Positions 15,282-24,199 of a stretch of DNA of 64,000 nucleotides are shown here, piece by piece. The notes beneath the pieces are model-generated. The model saw only the letters and a list, made by a program, of their open reading frames with translations. It did no database searches and had not been told where the DNA came from. This stretch comes from Chloroflexota bacterium (GTDB lineage Bacteria > Chloroflexota > Dehalococcoidia > JACPQK01), in NCBI GenBank assembly GCA_016190505.1, contig JACPQM010000024.1:1-64000 (forward strand). The letters are read 5' to 3'. Numbering within the stretch: the stretch's first letter is position 1; each line of letters opens with the position of its first letter. The position numbers and the translations under genes are program-made.

Positions 15282-15719
15282 ATGAATTGTCCCCGGTGTG
15301 ATGTTGAGTTGGCGGTGGAGCAACTTCGCGGCATAGAGGTTGACCGGTGCCCCAAGTGCCAGGGCATGTGGCTGGACTACCAGGAGCTTGACCTCGTCGA
15401 GGACACCGTGCTGGACCAGGACGAAGCCAAAGGGACAATGGTGTTTCGTTCGTGGCAGGGGGAGCTTCACTGTCCCCACTGTCGCGGACCGCTCCAGATG
15501 TTCTACTACCGCGGCTATGACCTGGAACTGGACTTCTGTCCGCAGCAGCACGGTTTCTGGCTGGACAAAGGTGAGGAAGAGCGAGTCCGTCAACTGATGG
15601 CGCAACGCGTCAAGGACTTGAAGAGGTCCGGCGCCGCCGAGGTGGAGTGGGCTGGCTTGCTGGGGCGCATCAAGTCCAGGTCCTTCGGCCAACGGATGAA
15701 GGACCTGTTCAAGCGTTGA
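15282..15719 (+). CDS. zf-TFIIB-type double zinc-ribbon protein
   Basis: This 145-residue protein carries two zinc ribbons of the zf-TFIIB type. The first is CPRC...CPKCQGMWLDYQEL near residues 3-35; the second is CPHC...FCPQQHGFWLDKGEEERV (about 65-105), in which the last ligand pair is CxxxH-like rather than CxxC. A basic tail ends in RMKDLFKR. Such proteins are common and mostly uncharacterised. The start at 15282 has AGGGAG upstream and begins directly with the ribbon. Confidence 0.8.
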   Translation: MNCPRCDVELAVEQLRGIEVDRCPKCQGMWLDYQELDLVEDTVLDQDEAKGTMVFRSWQGELHCPHCRGPLQMFYYRGYDLELDFCPQQHGFWLDKGEEERVRQLMAQRVKDLKRSGAAEVEWAGLLGRIKSRSFGQRMKDLFKR

Positions 15720-15753
15720 GGTGGGATGTGAATTGTGCAGGGCGGCGCTGGGG

Positions 15754-16845
15754 CTAGCGCACGTCGTGCTTTGCCAGCGCCTCCTCATCCAGCTCGAACC
15801 CCAGGCCGGGCTTCTGGGGTAAGGGGAGGAACCCGTTCTCTATCTGGGGCAGCTCCTTCAGTAGCCCAAAGGACCAGGGCATATACTCCACAGTCAGGCC
15901 GTTGGCCAGGGGTGCGAAGGCATGGCAGAGGACCTCAGGCGCCACGTGCGTAGCTACAGGGATATTCCAGGCCCCGAGCATGGCGGCCACCTTGGTCCAT
16001 TCGGTGATGCCGCCGGCCCGCTGCAAGTCCACAATGGCGATGTCTATCGCTTTGCCCTCGAGCAACCGGCGGAAACCCGGCCGGGCGAACTCGCGCTCGC
16101 CGGCAGCAATAGGTATGTCCAAAGCGGCGGCCACCCGGGCGCAGCCATCTATGTCCTCCGCCGCCACCGGGTCCTCAAGCCAGTAGATGTCCAGGGGCTC
16201 CAGCTTCCTGCCGGTGATCACCGCCTGGCTGGGCGACCACGCCTGGTTGGCATCCAGCATCAACGCGATGTCACGGCCGATGGCTTCCCTCACCACCCTC
16301 ACCCTCTCCACTTCTTTCTCCGGGTTGCTCTCTCCGCCCACCCGCATCTTCATGGCCTTAAAGCCCTGCTCCACGAGGGCGGCAGCGGCACCCGCCAGCT
16401 CATTCAAGCCCGACGTCCTCCACAGGTCATGGCTGGCATAGGTGGGGACCCTGTCCCGGTTGCTACCCAGCAACCGGTGGACCGGCAAGCCGGCAGCCTT
16501 GCCCCGGAGGTCCCACAACGCGGTATCTATGGCGGCCACGGCGTAAGTGGCCAGTCCGCCAGGGCCTGTGGCTCTACTGTGGGCCCACAGCTTCTGCCAG
16601 ATTGCCTCGGTGTCAATGGGGTCATCACCGATAATTAACCCCTTGAGCTCATCAACGACGGCCTTGATTCCCATAATGTGGCGGCCGTTGATGGTGAAGG
16701 CATAGCCTATGCCCTCAAGTCCGCTGTCAGTCCGTACCTGCACCAGGACATGGCCCATGCTGCTCACCGTCCCCTGGGCACTGGAGCCCCACGACCGGGC
16801 CATAGGTAGGGAGAGGACACGGGAAGTGACATCTACGATGCGCAA
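15754..16845 (-). CDS. mandelate racemase/muconate lactonizing enzyme family protein
   Basis: A 363-residue enolase-superfamily enzyme that abstracts the alpha-proton of a carboxylate. Metal ligands are visible as Asp198 (MLDANQAW), Glu224 (YWLEDP) and Glu250 (AAGERE), and the mandelate-racemase-type base pair as Asp273 and His300 (VATHVAPE). The usual KXK on the other face reads KMR (Lys166, Arg168), so the first Lys is kept and the second is Arg. Substrate is probably a hydroxy- or sugar-acid. It is the last gene of the minus-strand catabolic block with a CaiB CoA-transferase 66 bases upstream. Confidence 0.9.
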   Translation of the reverse strand: MRIVDVTSRVLSLPMARSWGSSAQGTVSSMGHVLVQVRTDSGLEGIGYAFTINGRHIMGIKAVVDELKGLIIGDDPIDTEAIWQKLWAHSRATGPGGLATYAVAAIDTALWDLRGKAAGLPVHRLLGSNRDRVPTYASHDLWRTSGLNELAGAAAALVEQGFKAMKMRVGGESNPEKEVERVRVVREAIGRDIALMLDANQAWSPSQAVITGRKLEPLDIYWLEDPVAAEDIDGCARVAAALDIPIAAGEREFARPGFRRLLEGKAIDIAIVDLQRAGGITEWTKVAAMLGAWNIPVATHVAPEVLCHAFAPLANGLTVEYMPWSFGLLKELPQIENGFLPLPQKPGLGFELDEEALAKHDVR

Positions 16846-16911
16846 GGCGGCAACCTCCTGTCGTTAAGCGCTCTCGGTGACCCCCCGCCCGCCGCTGGGG
16901 ACCCAGCAGGG

Positions 16912-18114
16912 CTACAAAGCGATGTTGGCCTCTTTGAACCCGATGATGTCATCCCAACTGTAGCCCAGGCTGAGCAGGACCTCCTCGTTGTTTTGCCCCA
17001 ACTGAGCGTAACCCGCCTTCACCTGGACAGGGGTTTTGCTGTAGTGGATGGGAAAACCGAAGGTCTTGTAGGTCCCCATGTCTGGATGGGGCACCTCAAC
17101 GATGTAGCCGTTGGCCCAGGCCTGGGGGTCTTTGGCCACGGCGCCGTAGGTACAGGCCCGAGACCAGTAGACCTCCTTACCCTGGCAGGCCCTGTCCCAT
17201 TCATCTACGGTTATGGTGGCGAAGATGCTGTCCAGGAGGTCCACCAACTCCTGGCAGTGTTGTGCCCGGGCGGCGGTGTTCTCGAACCTGGCGTCGTGCT
17301 CGACGTCAGCACGGCCCAACGCCTGGCAGAAGTCGCGCCAGGTGTGGTCCGGCTGCTTCATCGAGAGTTGGAACCACTCCCCGTTCTTGTCCCGATATGA
17401 GTTGCACAGCGGGTTGCCCGCGGCCCGGCGGCTCTTGCGCGGCACCGGCTCGCCCGTGGCCAGGGTGGACTGCAAGCTGAAGGAACCGGCATCCAGCAGA
17501 CTGCTGTACAGAGATACGTGCAGCGATTGGCCCTGGCCGGTGCGCTCCCGGTGGTAGAGAGCGTAGCCGATGGCGGAGAACAACTGGAAGCCACCGATGT
17601 GGTCCCCCATGGCGGGCTGGCACTGCACCAACGGCGTGCCCTCCTCGCCGAAGGACGCCATCATGCCGCTGCGGGCGAAGGCCCCGTAGTCGAACCCGCC
17701 TTTGTCCTTGTCAGGCCCGTGGGGCCCCCAGGCGCTGCCCTGGGCATAGATAAGGCGGGGGTTCACCGCGGATAGCGTGTCGTAGTCCATCCGCAGCCGC
17801 TTCAAGGCGGGCGCGCGGAAGTTGGTGATGAAGACGTCGGTCTCTTTGATGAGACGATGGGCGATCTCCTGGCCCTTTTCAGTCCTGATATCCAGGGCCA
17901 GGCTCTTCTTGCCCCGGTTGTGCAGGTCAAAGACCCAGTTGTAGTCGCCGAAGGGAAGGTGGTGGGTGCCAGCATGGTAGTTGCGCAGCGGGTCTCCGCC
18001 AGCCGGGCTTTCGAGCTTGATCACGTCCGCCCCCAGGTCAGCCAGGTGAGCGGCCGCATAGGGGACGAAGATGTAGTAGGCCATCTCCACGACTTTGACG
18101 CCCTTCAGGATCAT
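16912..18114 (-). CDS. CaiB/BaiF-family (class III) CoA-transferase
   Basis: This 400-residue protein moves CoA between carboxylates through an enzyme-bound anhydride. The N-terminus MILKGVKVVEMAYYIFVPYAAAHLADLGADVIKLE is a family hallmark, and the nucleophilic Asp is in KGGFDYGAFARSG (Asp142). The C-terminal swapped domain is complete. It sits between an enolase-superfamily enzyme and a molybdenum hydroxylase subunit on the same strand, so it probably activates the substrate of this pathway to its CoA ester; the substrate is unknown. Confidence 0.93.
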   Translation of the reverse strand: MILKGVKVVEMAYYIFVPYAAAHLADLGADVIKLESPAGGDPLRNYHAGTHHLPFGDYNWVFDLHNRGKKSLALDIRTEKGQEIAHRLIKETDVFITNFRAPALKRLRMDYDTLSAVNPRLIYAQGSAWGPHGPDKDKGGFDYGAFARSGMMASFGEEGTPLVQCQPAMGDHIGGFQLFSAIGYALYHRERTGQGQSLHVSLYSSLLDAGSFSLQSTLATGEPVPRKSRRAAGNPLCNSYRDKNGEWFQLSMKQPDHTWRDFCQALGRADVEHDARFENTAARAQHCQELVDLLDSIFATITVDEWDRACQGKEVYWSRACTYGAVAKDPQAWANGYIVEVPHPDMGTYKTFGFPIHYSKTPVQVKAGYAQLGQNNEEVLLSLGYSWDDIIGFKEANIAL

Positions 18115-18138
18115 GCTTACCTCCTAGGGCCCGCAATT

Positions 18139-18168
18139 CGTAGGGGCGTATTGCTATACGCCCCTACG
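18139..18168. repeat. palindrome at the end of the orphan molybdenum hydroxylase gene
   Basis: CGTAGGGGCGTAT (18139-18151) pairs with ATACGCCCCTACG (18156-18168) around a 4-base loop. The stop of the upstream gene (complement of 18164-18166, TAG) lies in the right arm. The arms GTAGGGGCG..CGCCCCTAC are partly echoed near 4686 and 40466. Confidence 0.85.
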
Positions 18169-20437
18169 TTGCCTGTTTCTCGTTCAGCGCCTTGAGTATC
18201 TTCTGTGGGGTCAGGGGCAGGTCGGGGATGCGCACACCGATGGCGTCCGTCACCGCGTTAGCGATGGCAGCCAGGGCGGAGCTGCTGACCGACTCCCCAC
18301 CGCCCTTGGCCCCAAAGGGGCCGTGCGGGTTCGGAGTGATGACCGGTTGGCTCTCGAAGTGCGGTGCATCCAGGGCAGTAGGCATCTTGTAGTCGAAGAA
18401 GTCGGGATTGATGGGCCGGCCGTGCTCGTCGGCGAGGCACTCCTCGAAGATGCCTTGCCCCATGTGCGCCATGGTGCCGCCTTGAATCTGCCCGGCCAGC
18501 AGGGCCGGGTTGATGGGCTGGCCATTGTCGTGGGCGGCCCACAGCTTCAGGATCTTTACCTTGCCAGTCTCGGGGTTAACTTCCACCTCCACCGCCATGG
18601 CCATGGAGCCGCGGCCGGGGGTGAAATGCTCCGCGGCAGCTCCCCAGTCCATGTGCCCTGAGTGCATGCCCCAGGACCCGCGGCCATATACCGGGTGGCC
18701 CTGTTCATAATAGGCCTTACGCACCACCTCGTTGAAGGTGATGCTGCGCTTGGGGTCACTGCGCACGGTGACATTGCCCAGGCGGAACTCGACGTCCTGG
18801 GGGTCCGCCTCCAGCAGGGTGCCGGCGACCTCGGCCAACTGGCGGCGGGCATCCTCGGCGGCAACCTTCACCGCATTACCTGCCCAAACTGTGGTCCGGC
18901 TGGAGTAGATGCCCTGCTCCAGGACGCTGGCATCGGTGTCCTCCGTAGCTACGGTGACTTCCTCGTAAGGGACTCCCAGCGCCTCGGCACAGATCTGGGA
19001 AAGCACAGTGTCCGAGCCCTGGCCCAGCTCGGTGGCGCCCTGAATAAGGTTGACGCCGCCGTCCTCGGTGATCTTGACCACCGCCGCCGAGGCCCAGTGT
19101 CCCCGGACCCGGGCGCCAGAGCCATAGCCATCCCCGGCGAAGCCGATGCCGTGGAAGGGCCTCTTCTGCGCTTTCTTCGCTGGCCACTCCAGCATCTCAC
19201 CCAGCCTGTCCACGCAGTCCACGAAGTAGAAGTCCTCCATAGGCACACCGGCGGTGCTAGTGTCGCCCTTACGGAGGGAGTTCTTGCGCCTGATCTCGAG
19301 TTGGTCCATGCCCAGGTCATTGGCCAGGTCGGTGATGGCCGCCTCAATCAAGTAGCGCCCGACGACTCGGGCCTGTCCCCGGACCGCCCCGCACGGTGGC
19401 CGGTTGGTGTACACCCGTATGCCTTCGTAGCGGGCGTTGGCGATGGCGTAGGGCATGATGAGGGTCCAACCCAGTGCGGTCAGGTTGATGGGCGCCGAGC
19501 ACACGTAGGCGCCGCCCTCAAAGTAGACCTGGCAGTCCATGGCCAGGAGTGTCCCGTCCTTCCTGGCCCCCAGCTTGATCCAGCCATCCTTGGCGTGTCG
19601 CTGCCGCTCCGCCGCCAGGATCTCGTCCTGGGTGAGCTCTACGCGCACTGGCCGGCCTGTCACCAGCGCTAGCTTGGTAGCGGCAAAGTCCACGTCGAAG
19701 GGGTCGTGTTTACCCGAGTAGCCCCCGCCCACGTAGGGGTTGAGCATGCGTACTTTGCTCAGCGGCAAGTCCATGGCCCGGCACAGGTGTCGCCAGGTGA
19801 TGTATGGGCTTTGCTTGGTGCCCTGGAGCACCACGCGGTCCCCGTCCACGCTGGCCAGCATGCAATGCGGCTCGATGAAGCCGTGGCTGATGCGCTGGCT
19901 GCTCAGCCGCTCTTCTCTGACGTAATCACACTCGTCGAAGGCCCGGTCAACGTTCCCGTAGTTGTATCTGGCGGTGAAGCCGATGTTGCCCGGCTTGTCG
20001 TCGTGGACGAGCGGTGCGCCGGGACGTATGGCATCCTGTATGGTGAAGACCGCGGGAAGCTCGTCGTATTCGACTTTGATTAGGTCCCGCGCCTCCTCGG
20101 CGGTGTCCTCGTCGCTGGCGGCTACCGCGGCTACCGCCTCCCCGTAGTAGCGGGCCTTGTCCATGGCAAAGGCGAGCTGGTCCCTGGTGATGGGCAGGAA
20201 ACCGTACTTGATGCCCGGGAAGTCCTGGCCAGTGATGACGGCCCGTACCCCGGGCACCCGCAATGCCCGGCTGGCGTCAACGCTCACGATACGAGCGTGG
20301 GCATGAGGGCTGCGCAGGACCTTGCCATGGAGCATGCCCGGCAGCACCAGGTCACCGCCGTACTGGGCCTGGCCGGTGACCTTCACCCGGCCGTCCTTCC
20401 GGGGGACAGACTTTCCGACTATGGCGTAATCCGGCAT
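18164..20437 (-). CDS. xanthine dehydrogenase-family molybdopterin-binding subunit (orphan)
   Basis: A 757-residue large subunit binding the molybdopterin cofactor: the N-terminal a/b-hammerhead (VTGQAQYGGDLVLPGMLHGKVLRSPHAHARI), a substrate-loop region PPCGAVRGQARVVG (about 350), and the late GPFGAKGGGESVSSSALAAIANAV with the catalytic Glu. Family members hydroxylate N-heterocycles, aldehydes or aromatic acyl-CoAs. No FAD or 2Fe-2S subunit gene is adjacent, unlike the set at 58.5-64 kb, so it must borrow them or work with another electron acceptor. It is not a CO dehydrogenase, as the CSFR loop is absent. The stop codon is provided by a palindromic repeat. Confidence 0.93.
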   Translation of the reverse strand: MPDYAIVGKSVPRKDGRVKVTGQAQYGGDLVLPGMLHGKVLRSPHAHARIVSVDASRALRVPGVRAVITGQDFPGIKYGFLPITRDQLAFAMDKARYYGEAVAAVAASDEDTAEEARDLIKVEYDELPAVFTIQDAIRPGAPLVHDDKPGNIGFTARYNYGNVDRAFDECDYVREERLSSQRISHGFIEPHCMLASVDGDRVVLQGTKQSPYITWRHLCRAMDLPLSKVRMLNPYVGGGYSGKHDPFDVDFAATKLALVTGRPVRVELTQDEILAAERQRHAKDGWIKLGARKDGTLLAMDCQVYFEGGAYVCSAPINLTALGWTLIMPYAIANARYEGIRVYTNRPPCGAVRGQARVVGRYLIEAAITDLANDLGMDQLEIRRKNSLRKGDTSTAGVPMEDFYFVDCVDRLGEMLEWPAKKAQKRPFHGIGFAGDGYGSGARVRGHWASAAVVKITEDGGVNLIQGATELGQGSDTVLSQICAEALGVPYEEVTVATEDTDASVLEQGIYSSRTTVWAGNAVKVAAEDARRQLAEVAGTLLEADPQDVEFRLGNVTVRSDPKRSITFNEVVRKAYYEQGHPVYGRGSWGMHSGHMDWGAAAEHFTPGRGSMAMAVEVEVNPETGKVKILKLWAAHDNGQPINPALLAGQIQGGTMAHMGQGIFEECLADEHGRPINPDFFDYKMPTALDAPHFESQPVITPNPHGPFGAKGGGESVSSSALAAIANAVTDAIGVRIPDLPLTPQKILKALNEKQAT

Positions 20438-20586
20438 TATGTTCCTCCTTGCCGCGGGGAGAACCCGCTGGCCGCCCTTCGTTCCAGGGCACCCGCTACG
20501 TCGGGCATATTACGCGCTCACAACTGTCGGCGGACGCTGAAATGACATCCATGTGGTCTCCTCCTATTCCAGCGCTATTGGTCCTA

Positions 20587-22455
20587 CTACGGCCACAGGT
20601 CCCGAGCTACCGGCGCTAGCCCAAGCAGGGCTAGCGTTTCCGGCAAAGGCTTGCCGGTAATCCGGTCCCAACCCATAAGCTCGTAGTAGTTTGCCAGCAT
20701 CTCCTCCCACGCCGGGCCAGTAGCCTTGCCGCGGGCAGGGCCGTCTGTGGGTGCAGAACCATAGCGCGACGAAGGCCGGTCCACGTGCGGCCCAGCCACC
20801 CCACAGCGCACATCGAAGGCCCGCAGCAGGTTCACCGTCCGGCGTCCCACTTGCATGGCCTCGTCCCAGGTGAAGTCCCAGCCGGTGGCAGCGTTCAGCA
20901 TGGCGACGATCAGGTCAGGGACCTCCTTGTTGGGCATGCGGCATATCCCCAGCGAGTCAATCACCTGGAAGTACCCCTTGGAGCGGGCCACCGCGGAGCT
21001 AATTTGAGGTGCAGAGAAAGGATCGGTGATGGGTGGCAGCCCCAGGGCCTCCACCCGCACGTTGGTCTCCGCCTCGATGGTGCCGGTGCTGGATACACAC
21101 GTGTCGAACTGCTCCCGCCAGGCGGCCCGGTGGTCATGGCTGCGGGGAGTGGCACCCTTCATGGTGTAGATAGCCATGTCCTGAGCGCCGAGCTGCTCCG
21201 CGGCACGTTTTGCCCCTTCCGCCAGGGAAGCACCAAGGCCCTGGCGGCTGGCGATATTCTTGAGCAGGTCCAGGACGGCATCGGTATTCCCCCACACGAG
21301 CTCAAGGCCATCTGTCTGTGCCCTGGTCAGCAGCCCCCTGTCGTACATCTCCATGGCCATGGCCACCACCCAGCCCGCCTCGTTGGTGTCCATACCCAGG
21401 CGGTCCACCTCGTTGCTCAGCACGGTGGCGGTGATGGGGTCCGTGTTCCCGATGAGCGGGCCCCAGGACGTGTAGCCCTCGAACTCGGGCTCCTCCCCCT
21501 CATAGCCCTGGTACTTGCCTTCCGGGATGGTGATGAGGTGGCAATGGTGGGCGGAGCAAGCCCAGCAGGGGTGGGGTCTGGCCTTGAGGTACTCGCGCAG
21601 GTACTGCGGGCCGAAGCGGCGCAGCGTTTCCTCGTCCAGCCCCAGGGCGTTGGTGGTGTAGTTCTTTACGGGGATGAAGCCAGTGGGGGCAAAGGCCCCC
21701 ATGAGCCATAACGTGCCCAGGTTGTAGGTGTTGCCCCACATAGGGTCCTGGTTTACCCGGGCCACCATAGCTTCGGCTGCCTGGCCCAGAGCCTGGGTGT
21801 CGTGTACGGCCACCGGCGTCTTGCCTCGGGCTACGGCGATGGCCTTGAGGCGCTTGGCCCCCAGCACTGCTCCGGGGCCGTTGTGGCCGGCCACGTGGCC
21901 CCGGTCGCCCACCACTGCGGCGAACCGCACCAGGTGCTCACCCGCCGGGCCGATGCCGAAGACGCTCATCTGGTGCTCGGAGTAACCGAGCTCCGCTTTG
22001 ATGCTATCCTCCAGCTCCCAGGTGTTCTTCCCCGCCAAGTGGCGGGCATCGCGAAGCTCGGCGCCGCCGTCATGGATGTAAAGGTACGTGAGGTGGGGGG
22101 CCTGGCCCTGGATGATGAGCCCATCGTAGCCGCAGAACTTGAGGTAGGCCCCCATGAAGCCGTTGGCCTGGGTGGAGGTGGCCCCGTTGGTCATGGCGCC
22201 TTTGGTGACGATGGAGAAGGTGCCTGAGCCTTTGGCCCGCGTGCCCGCCAGCGGGCCGGTGGCCAGAATGAGCCGGTTGTCCGGGTGGTCCCAACCGGTG
22301 GCCGGGTTGAGCTCGTGATAGAGGATGCGCGCCCCGAGCCCGGTGCCGCCCAGGTACTGGCGCACGGTATGCTCATCGAGGACCACATTGGAGGTCATCC
22401 GTTGGGACAGGTCTACCCTGAGCAACTGGCCAGCATAGCCACCCGTGGTGGGCAT
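20587..22455 (-). CDS. aldehyde ferredoxin oxidoreductase family protein (tungsto/molybdo-bispterin)
   Basis: A 622-residue AOR-type enzyme that oxidises aldehydes to acids or reduces acids or aromatics with ferredoxin. The N-terminal GGYAGQLLRVDLS and GGTGLGARILYHE segments are characteristic. The 4Fe-4S ligands are C297, C300 and C305, an unusual CX2CX4C spacing (PCWACSAHHC) where the family norm is CX2CX3C; a later Cys in DSLGICRMP supplies the fourth ligand. The Met at 22455 is preferred to an earlier one at 22605 because a promoter lies between them and homology starts at 22455. It heads the minus-strand block leading to the orphan molybdenum hydroxylase. Confidence 0.93.
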   Translation of the reverse strand: MPTTGGYAGQLLRVDLSQRMTSNVVLDEHTVRQYLGGTGLGARILYHELNPATGWDHPDNRLILATGPLAGTRAKGSGTFSIVTKGAMTNGATSTQANGFMGAYLKFCGYDGLIIQGQAPHLTYLYIHDGGAELRDARHLAGKNTWELEDSIKAELGYSEHQMSVFGIGPAGEHLVRFAAVVGDRGHVAGHNGPGAVLGAKRLKAIAVARGKTPVAVHDTQALGQAAEAMVARVNQDPMWGNTYNLGTLWLMGAFAPTGFIPVKNYTTNALGLDEETLRRFGPQYLREYLKARPHPCWACSAHHCHLITIPEGKYQGYEGEEPEFEGYTSWGPLIGNTDPITATVLSNEVDRLGMDTNEAGWVVAMAMEMYDRGLLTRAQTDGLELVWGNTDAVLDLLKNIASRQGLGASLAEGAKRAAEQLGAQDMAIYTMKGATPRSHDHRAAWREQFDTCVSSTGTIEAETNVRVEALGLPPITDPFSAPQISSAVARSKGYFQVIDSLGICRMPNKEVPDLIVAMLNAATGWDFTWDEAMQVGRRTVNLLRAFDVRCGVAGPHVDRPSSRYGSAPTDGPARGKATGPAWEEMLANYYELMGWDRITGKPLPETLALLGLAPVARDLWP

Positions 22456-22550
22456 GAACGCACCGTCCTTCCTGCCGAACCGCGGCCAACTGGCCACCGT
22501 TGGCACATCTCTGACCGGCCGTCTTCTCGCAGATTGGAGCGATGCCCCAC

Positions 22551-22578
22551 ATTCTAGCCGCGCTCCCTGAAAAGTCAA
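22551..22578 (-). promoter_or_regulatory. promoter of the AOR-led catabolic block (TTGACT-16-TAGAAT)
   Basis: TTGACT (22578-22573) and TAGAAT (22556-22551) on the minus strand are separated by 16 bases. The expected start near 22544 precedes the chosen AOR start by about 90 bases and rules out the longer frame beginning at 22605. Confidence 0.55.
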
Positions 22579-22681
22579 GGGCACGAGCTTGCCCGCCTCA
22601 GGCAAAGCTAGCGTCGTAAGTGTCGCTACGGTGTGACTTTTGTCCTTGGCAGCCTTCGCACACCTGGACTAGCCTACGAAT

Positions 22682-23185
22682 ATGCTGGCCCTGAGGGTCG
22701 GCCTGAAAGGGGCGGTCGGCATGTTCGACAAGAGTTGTGCAGAAGGGAGAAGTCAGCAGAAAGATGGCTCCTTCAAGACCCTGCCCGGCGGCTTCACTTA
22801 CGCGCGCTTCCTGGAGCAAATCGCCCAGACCAATAACTATGCTGCCTACAACCTCGACGACGCCGGGCTTGTCGGCTTCCTCATGTACGATATGGACGTG
22901 TTCCCCCGGCTCAAGGAGTCGTGGGAGGAACTGGTGCCCAAGCTCTGGGCCAAGCGCGACCAGGTGCAGGCGCTCATCAGTGCCCTAGGCCAACTGGGCG
23001 TGCAGCCCGACCAGGTCCTCGTCGAGTTCCCCACCGTCGGCTACCACATCGTCCTGCCCTTTGCAGAGCCGCTCCCTGTACGCGAGGCCAAGGCCTTTGG
23101 GCGGCTGGCGCGGGACCGGGCCGGCCTGCGCCACGAGACCCCCTTCTATCCCCACGAGGTCTCCGGCTACGGCGACATGAGGTAA
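22682..23185 (+). CDS. hypothetical protein preceding a CoA-dehydratase activase
   Basis: I do not recognise this 167-residue protein. It is soluble, with a mixed composition, Gly-Phe-Thr-Tyr motif near residue 42, a helical middle (ESWEELVPKLWAKRDQVQALISALGQLG, about 80-107) and a more hydrophobic segment VLVEFPTVGYHIVLPFAEPLP (about 113-133). A second possible start is the Met at residue 14. Coding status is supported by the 3-base gap to the activase gene and the absence of any better frame on either strand. No catalytic motif is visible. Confidence 0.6.
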   Translation: MLALRVGLKGAVGMFDKSCAEGRSQQKDGSFKTLPGGFTYARFLEQIAQTNNYAAYNLDDAGLVGFLMYDMDVFPRLKESWEELVPKLWAKRDQVQALISALGQLGVQPDQVLVEFPTVGYHIVLPFAEPLPVREAKAFGRLARDRAGLRHETPFYPHEVSGYGDMR

Positions 23186-23188
23186 GCA

Positions 23189-24199
23189 GTGAATGTCTTC
23201 CTCGGTATTGATGTCGGTTCGGTAACCACCAAGTGTGCCGTCCTCGACGAAAAGGATAACCTTCTTTTCAGTCTCTATTCGCGCACCAGGGGCCAACCTA
23301 TCACCCAGGTCCAGCAGGGCCTTAGACAGGTGATGGAACATCTTCCCTCAGACGCCCACGTTGCAGGGGTGGGCACGACGGGCAGCGCCCGCTACCTGGC
23401 GGGCGTTATCGCCGGCGCCGATGTGGTAAAGAACGAGATAACGGCCCACGCCGTGGCTGCGCTACACTACGTGCCTGACGTGCAGACCATCATGGAGATT
23501 GGAGGTCAGGATAGCAAGATTATCATTATCCGGGATGGCGTGGTGACGGACTTCGGCATGAACACAGTATGCGCCGCGGGCACAGGCAGTTTCCTCGACC
23601 AACAAGCGTCCCGCCTGGCAATGGCCATAGAGGACTTTGGCCCGCGCGCTCTCCAGAGCCAGACACCCGTGCGTATTGCCGGGCGCTGTACCGTCTTCGC
23701 CGAGTCGGACATGATCCACAAACAGCAAATGGGCCACAGGGTCGAGGATATCCTGTACGGCCTGTGCGAGGCGCTGGTCAGGAACTACCTGAATAACATT
23801 GCTCTGGGCAAAGAGATCTTGCCCCCGGTGATCTTCCAGGGAGGTGTGGCCTTTAACAAGGCAATCGTCCGCGCCTTCGAGGAGACGCTCAAGACCGGGG
23901 TCATCGTACCTCAGCATCACGCGGTCATGGGAGCCATTGGGGCCGCTCTGCTCGCCAAGGAGGACGCCCAGCGCCGGTCTGGTCCTGGCCAGTTCAAGGG
24001 CTTCGGAGTAGCAGACGTCAACTTCAAGACGTCATCCTTCGAGTGTAAGTCCTGCGCTAACGTGTGTGAAATAGCACAGATCTTTGTAGACGGGAAAGTA
24101 GTGGCACGCTGGGGCGGTCGTTGTGACATGTGGGAACGTACGTCGGCTGCCGCCCGCCATCCAGACTCAGGAAGCGTCGGGAGTACAGCCAACACCTGA
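23189..24199 (+). CDS. BcrA/BadF/HgdC-type acyl-CoA dehydratase/reductase activase
   Basis: An ASKHA-fold ATPase of 336 residues. Phosphate 1 motif FLGIDVGSVTTKCAVLD (4-20), the GGQDSKIIII adenosine-side motif near 111-120, and the two Cys that, in the dimer, hold a single 4Fe-4S (VCAAGTGSF and AGRCTVF) are all present. Family knowledge: these proteins hydrolyse ATP to push an electron into 2-hydroxyacyl-CoA dehydratases or benzoyl-CoA reductases. No dehydratase subunits are next to it, which is unusual. A C-terminal tail with CKSCANVCE and GGRCDMW forms a second Cys-rich site. GTG start, 3 bases after the upstream gene. Confidence 0.9.
   Translation: MNVFLGIDVGSVTTKCAVLDEKDNLLFSLYSRTRGQPITQVQQGLRQVMEHLPSDAHVAGVGTTGSARYLAGVIAGADVVKNEITAHAVAALHYVPDVQTIMEIGGQDSKIIIIRDGVVTDFGMNTVCAAGTGSFLDQQASRLAMAIEDFGPRALQSQTPVRIAGRCTVFAESDMIHKQQMGHRVEDILYGLCEALVRNYLNNIALGKEILPPVIFQGGVAFNKAIVRAFEETLKTGVIVPQHHAVMGAIGAALLAKEDAQRRSGPGQFKGFGVADVNFKTSSFECKSCANVCEIAQIFVDGKVVARWGGRCDMWERTSAAARHPDSGSVGSTANT

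Noticed and set aside
16187-21711. Numerous plus-strand open frames of 80-340 residues across the catabolic block
   Set aside because: All lie opposite well-supported minus-strand enzymes and show repetitive Gly/Ala/Val/His composition with no domain motif.
22456-22605. Fifty extra N-terminal residues on the AOR at 20587-22455
   Set aside because: A promoter at 22551-22578 lies within that stretch, and AOR homology starts at the Met at 22455.
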